DNA from: CAYXDO01 sp964463485
GTDB taxonomy: Bacteria; Myxococcota; Kuafuiibacteriia; Kuafuiibacteriales; Kuafuiibacteriaceae
DNA length: 13,092 nt
Direction: 5' to 3'
Assembly (NCBI GenBank): GCA_964463485.1
Contig: CAYXDO010000241.1
Coordinates: 1-13,092, forward strand
Shown here: piece by piece, positions 12,729-13,092 of the stretch
How positions within the stretch are numbered: the first letter of the stretch is position 1
Layout of the letters: every line of letters begins with the position of its first letter
The notes under the pieces: model-generated
Told to the model about the DNA's origin: nothing
The model's database searches: none
Seen by the model: the letters and a program-made list of their open reading frames with translations, nothing else
Made by a program: the position numbers and the translations under genes

Positions 12729-13005
12729 TAGGGCCCTGTGAGCGTTCCGGGGCGATGGCGCTCCCACCGATGAAATCGCGGTCCAAGTATCGTTCACTGG
12801 GTTGTAGCGTCCGCCGTCTCCAAAGTATGTCGTCGTGTCGCGACCGCCCCAGACTATCATCTCCTGTCCAAACCGCCGAATGCATGTACCTGGGTGCGGG
12901 TGCACCGAGTGTGCTGAGCGGGACCCGGGTTGCGGTCGAAGGGTTGTATCGCGCGCCCGTATCGGTTGGGAAGCCGCCTGCCGCGCCGCCCCCCCAGACA
13001 ATCAT
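12726..13005 (-). pseudogene. Fragment of a Kelch-repeat protein, frameshifted
   Basis: Two overlapping frames together read as successive Kelch/galactose-oxidase-like repeats. The first has MIVWGGGAAGGFPTDTGARY, then LGAPAPRYMHSAVWTG. The second has EMIVWGGRDTTTYFGDGGRY, then NDTWTAISSVGAPSPRNAH. The frames switch at about 12861-12868, where one base lost in GGAGATGATAG separates SAVWTG from EMIVWGG. The repeat series then breaks off after NAH at about 12735, where HTAVWTG would be expected. Upstream repeats (13006 and beyond) are also out of frame. Such repeats are common in myxobacterial secreted proteins. This copy cannot make a functional protein and was probably cut by the insertion that brought mqsRA. 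Confidence 0.7.
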
Positions 13006-13092
13006 TTGGGTGCAGCGAGGCCTGGATCTGAGTGCGTTGCGGGGAAGTTGTTCGCAAAAAGAATAGATAGAACACGGACTTGCTGCGATCGA

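Overview
The window looks like part of a stacked genomic island in a high-GC bacterium. A deltaproteobacterial or myxobacterial host is my best guess. It rests on the Kelch-type 'MIVWGG' repeats at the right edge, the codon style of the right half and the style of the recombinases; no marker gene settles it. The left 7.5 kb is visibly more AT-rich than the right part, which fits separate acquisition.

Left block (425-7563, all + strand): a tightly packed five-gene cassette. The first three genes form an ABC-three-component (ABC-3C) type conflict system: a 333-aa effector, a 172-aa middle component and a 682-aa SMC/Rad50-like ATPase with a CPAC hook. After an 81-bp gap with a strong ribosome site and a possible 32-codon leader ORF come a RecQ-like helicase fused to a C-terminal phosphoribosyltransferase (PRTase) domain and, joined by an ATGA overlap, a DprA-like protein with a C-terminal winged helix. 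A GAAC-GTAT-GTTC palindrome lies between plausible -35 and -10 boxes upstream of gene 1 and resembles a LexA/SOS operator. The proposal is a DNA-damage-responsive defence operon that couples an ABC-3C module to a RecQ-PRTase/DprA module.

Middle block (7564-10000): two 44-bp direct repeats (7750-7793 and 9953-9996), identical at 43 positions, match the 3' part of a tRNA-Gly(CCC) gene and mark integration junctions. Each is accompanied by its own pair or cluster of 12-bp-spaced direct repeats that look like recombinase arm sites. Between the junctions is a 2.2-kb element holding a possible integrase 3' remnant, a 34-codon ribbon-helix-helix-like ORF whose start lies in a long RNA hairpin, two unknown small genes, and a higBA toxin-antitoxin pair with a perfect palindromic operator.

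Right block (10000-13092): a decayed tyrosine integrase end joined to a truncated DNA-binding-protein gene, a serine recombinase broken by a one-base frameshift, an mqsRA toxin-antitoxin pair whose operator matches the ACCT-N3-AGGT pattern, and a broken Kelch-repeat gene. The picture is repeated insertion of mobile elements at one tRNA-Gly site, with the intact tRNA expected to the left of this window. The defence cassette would be the cargo of the first element, and toxin-antitoxin pairs may stabilise the later ones.
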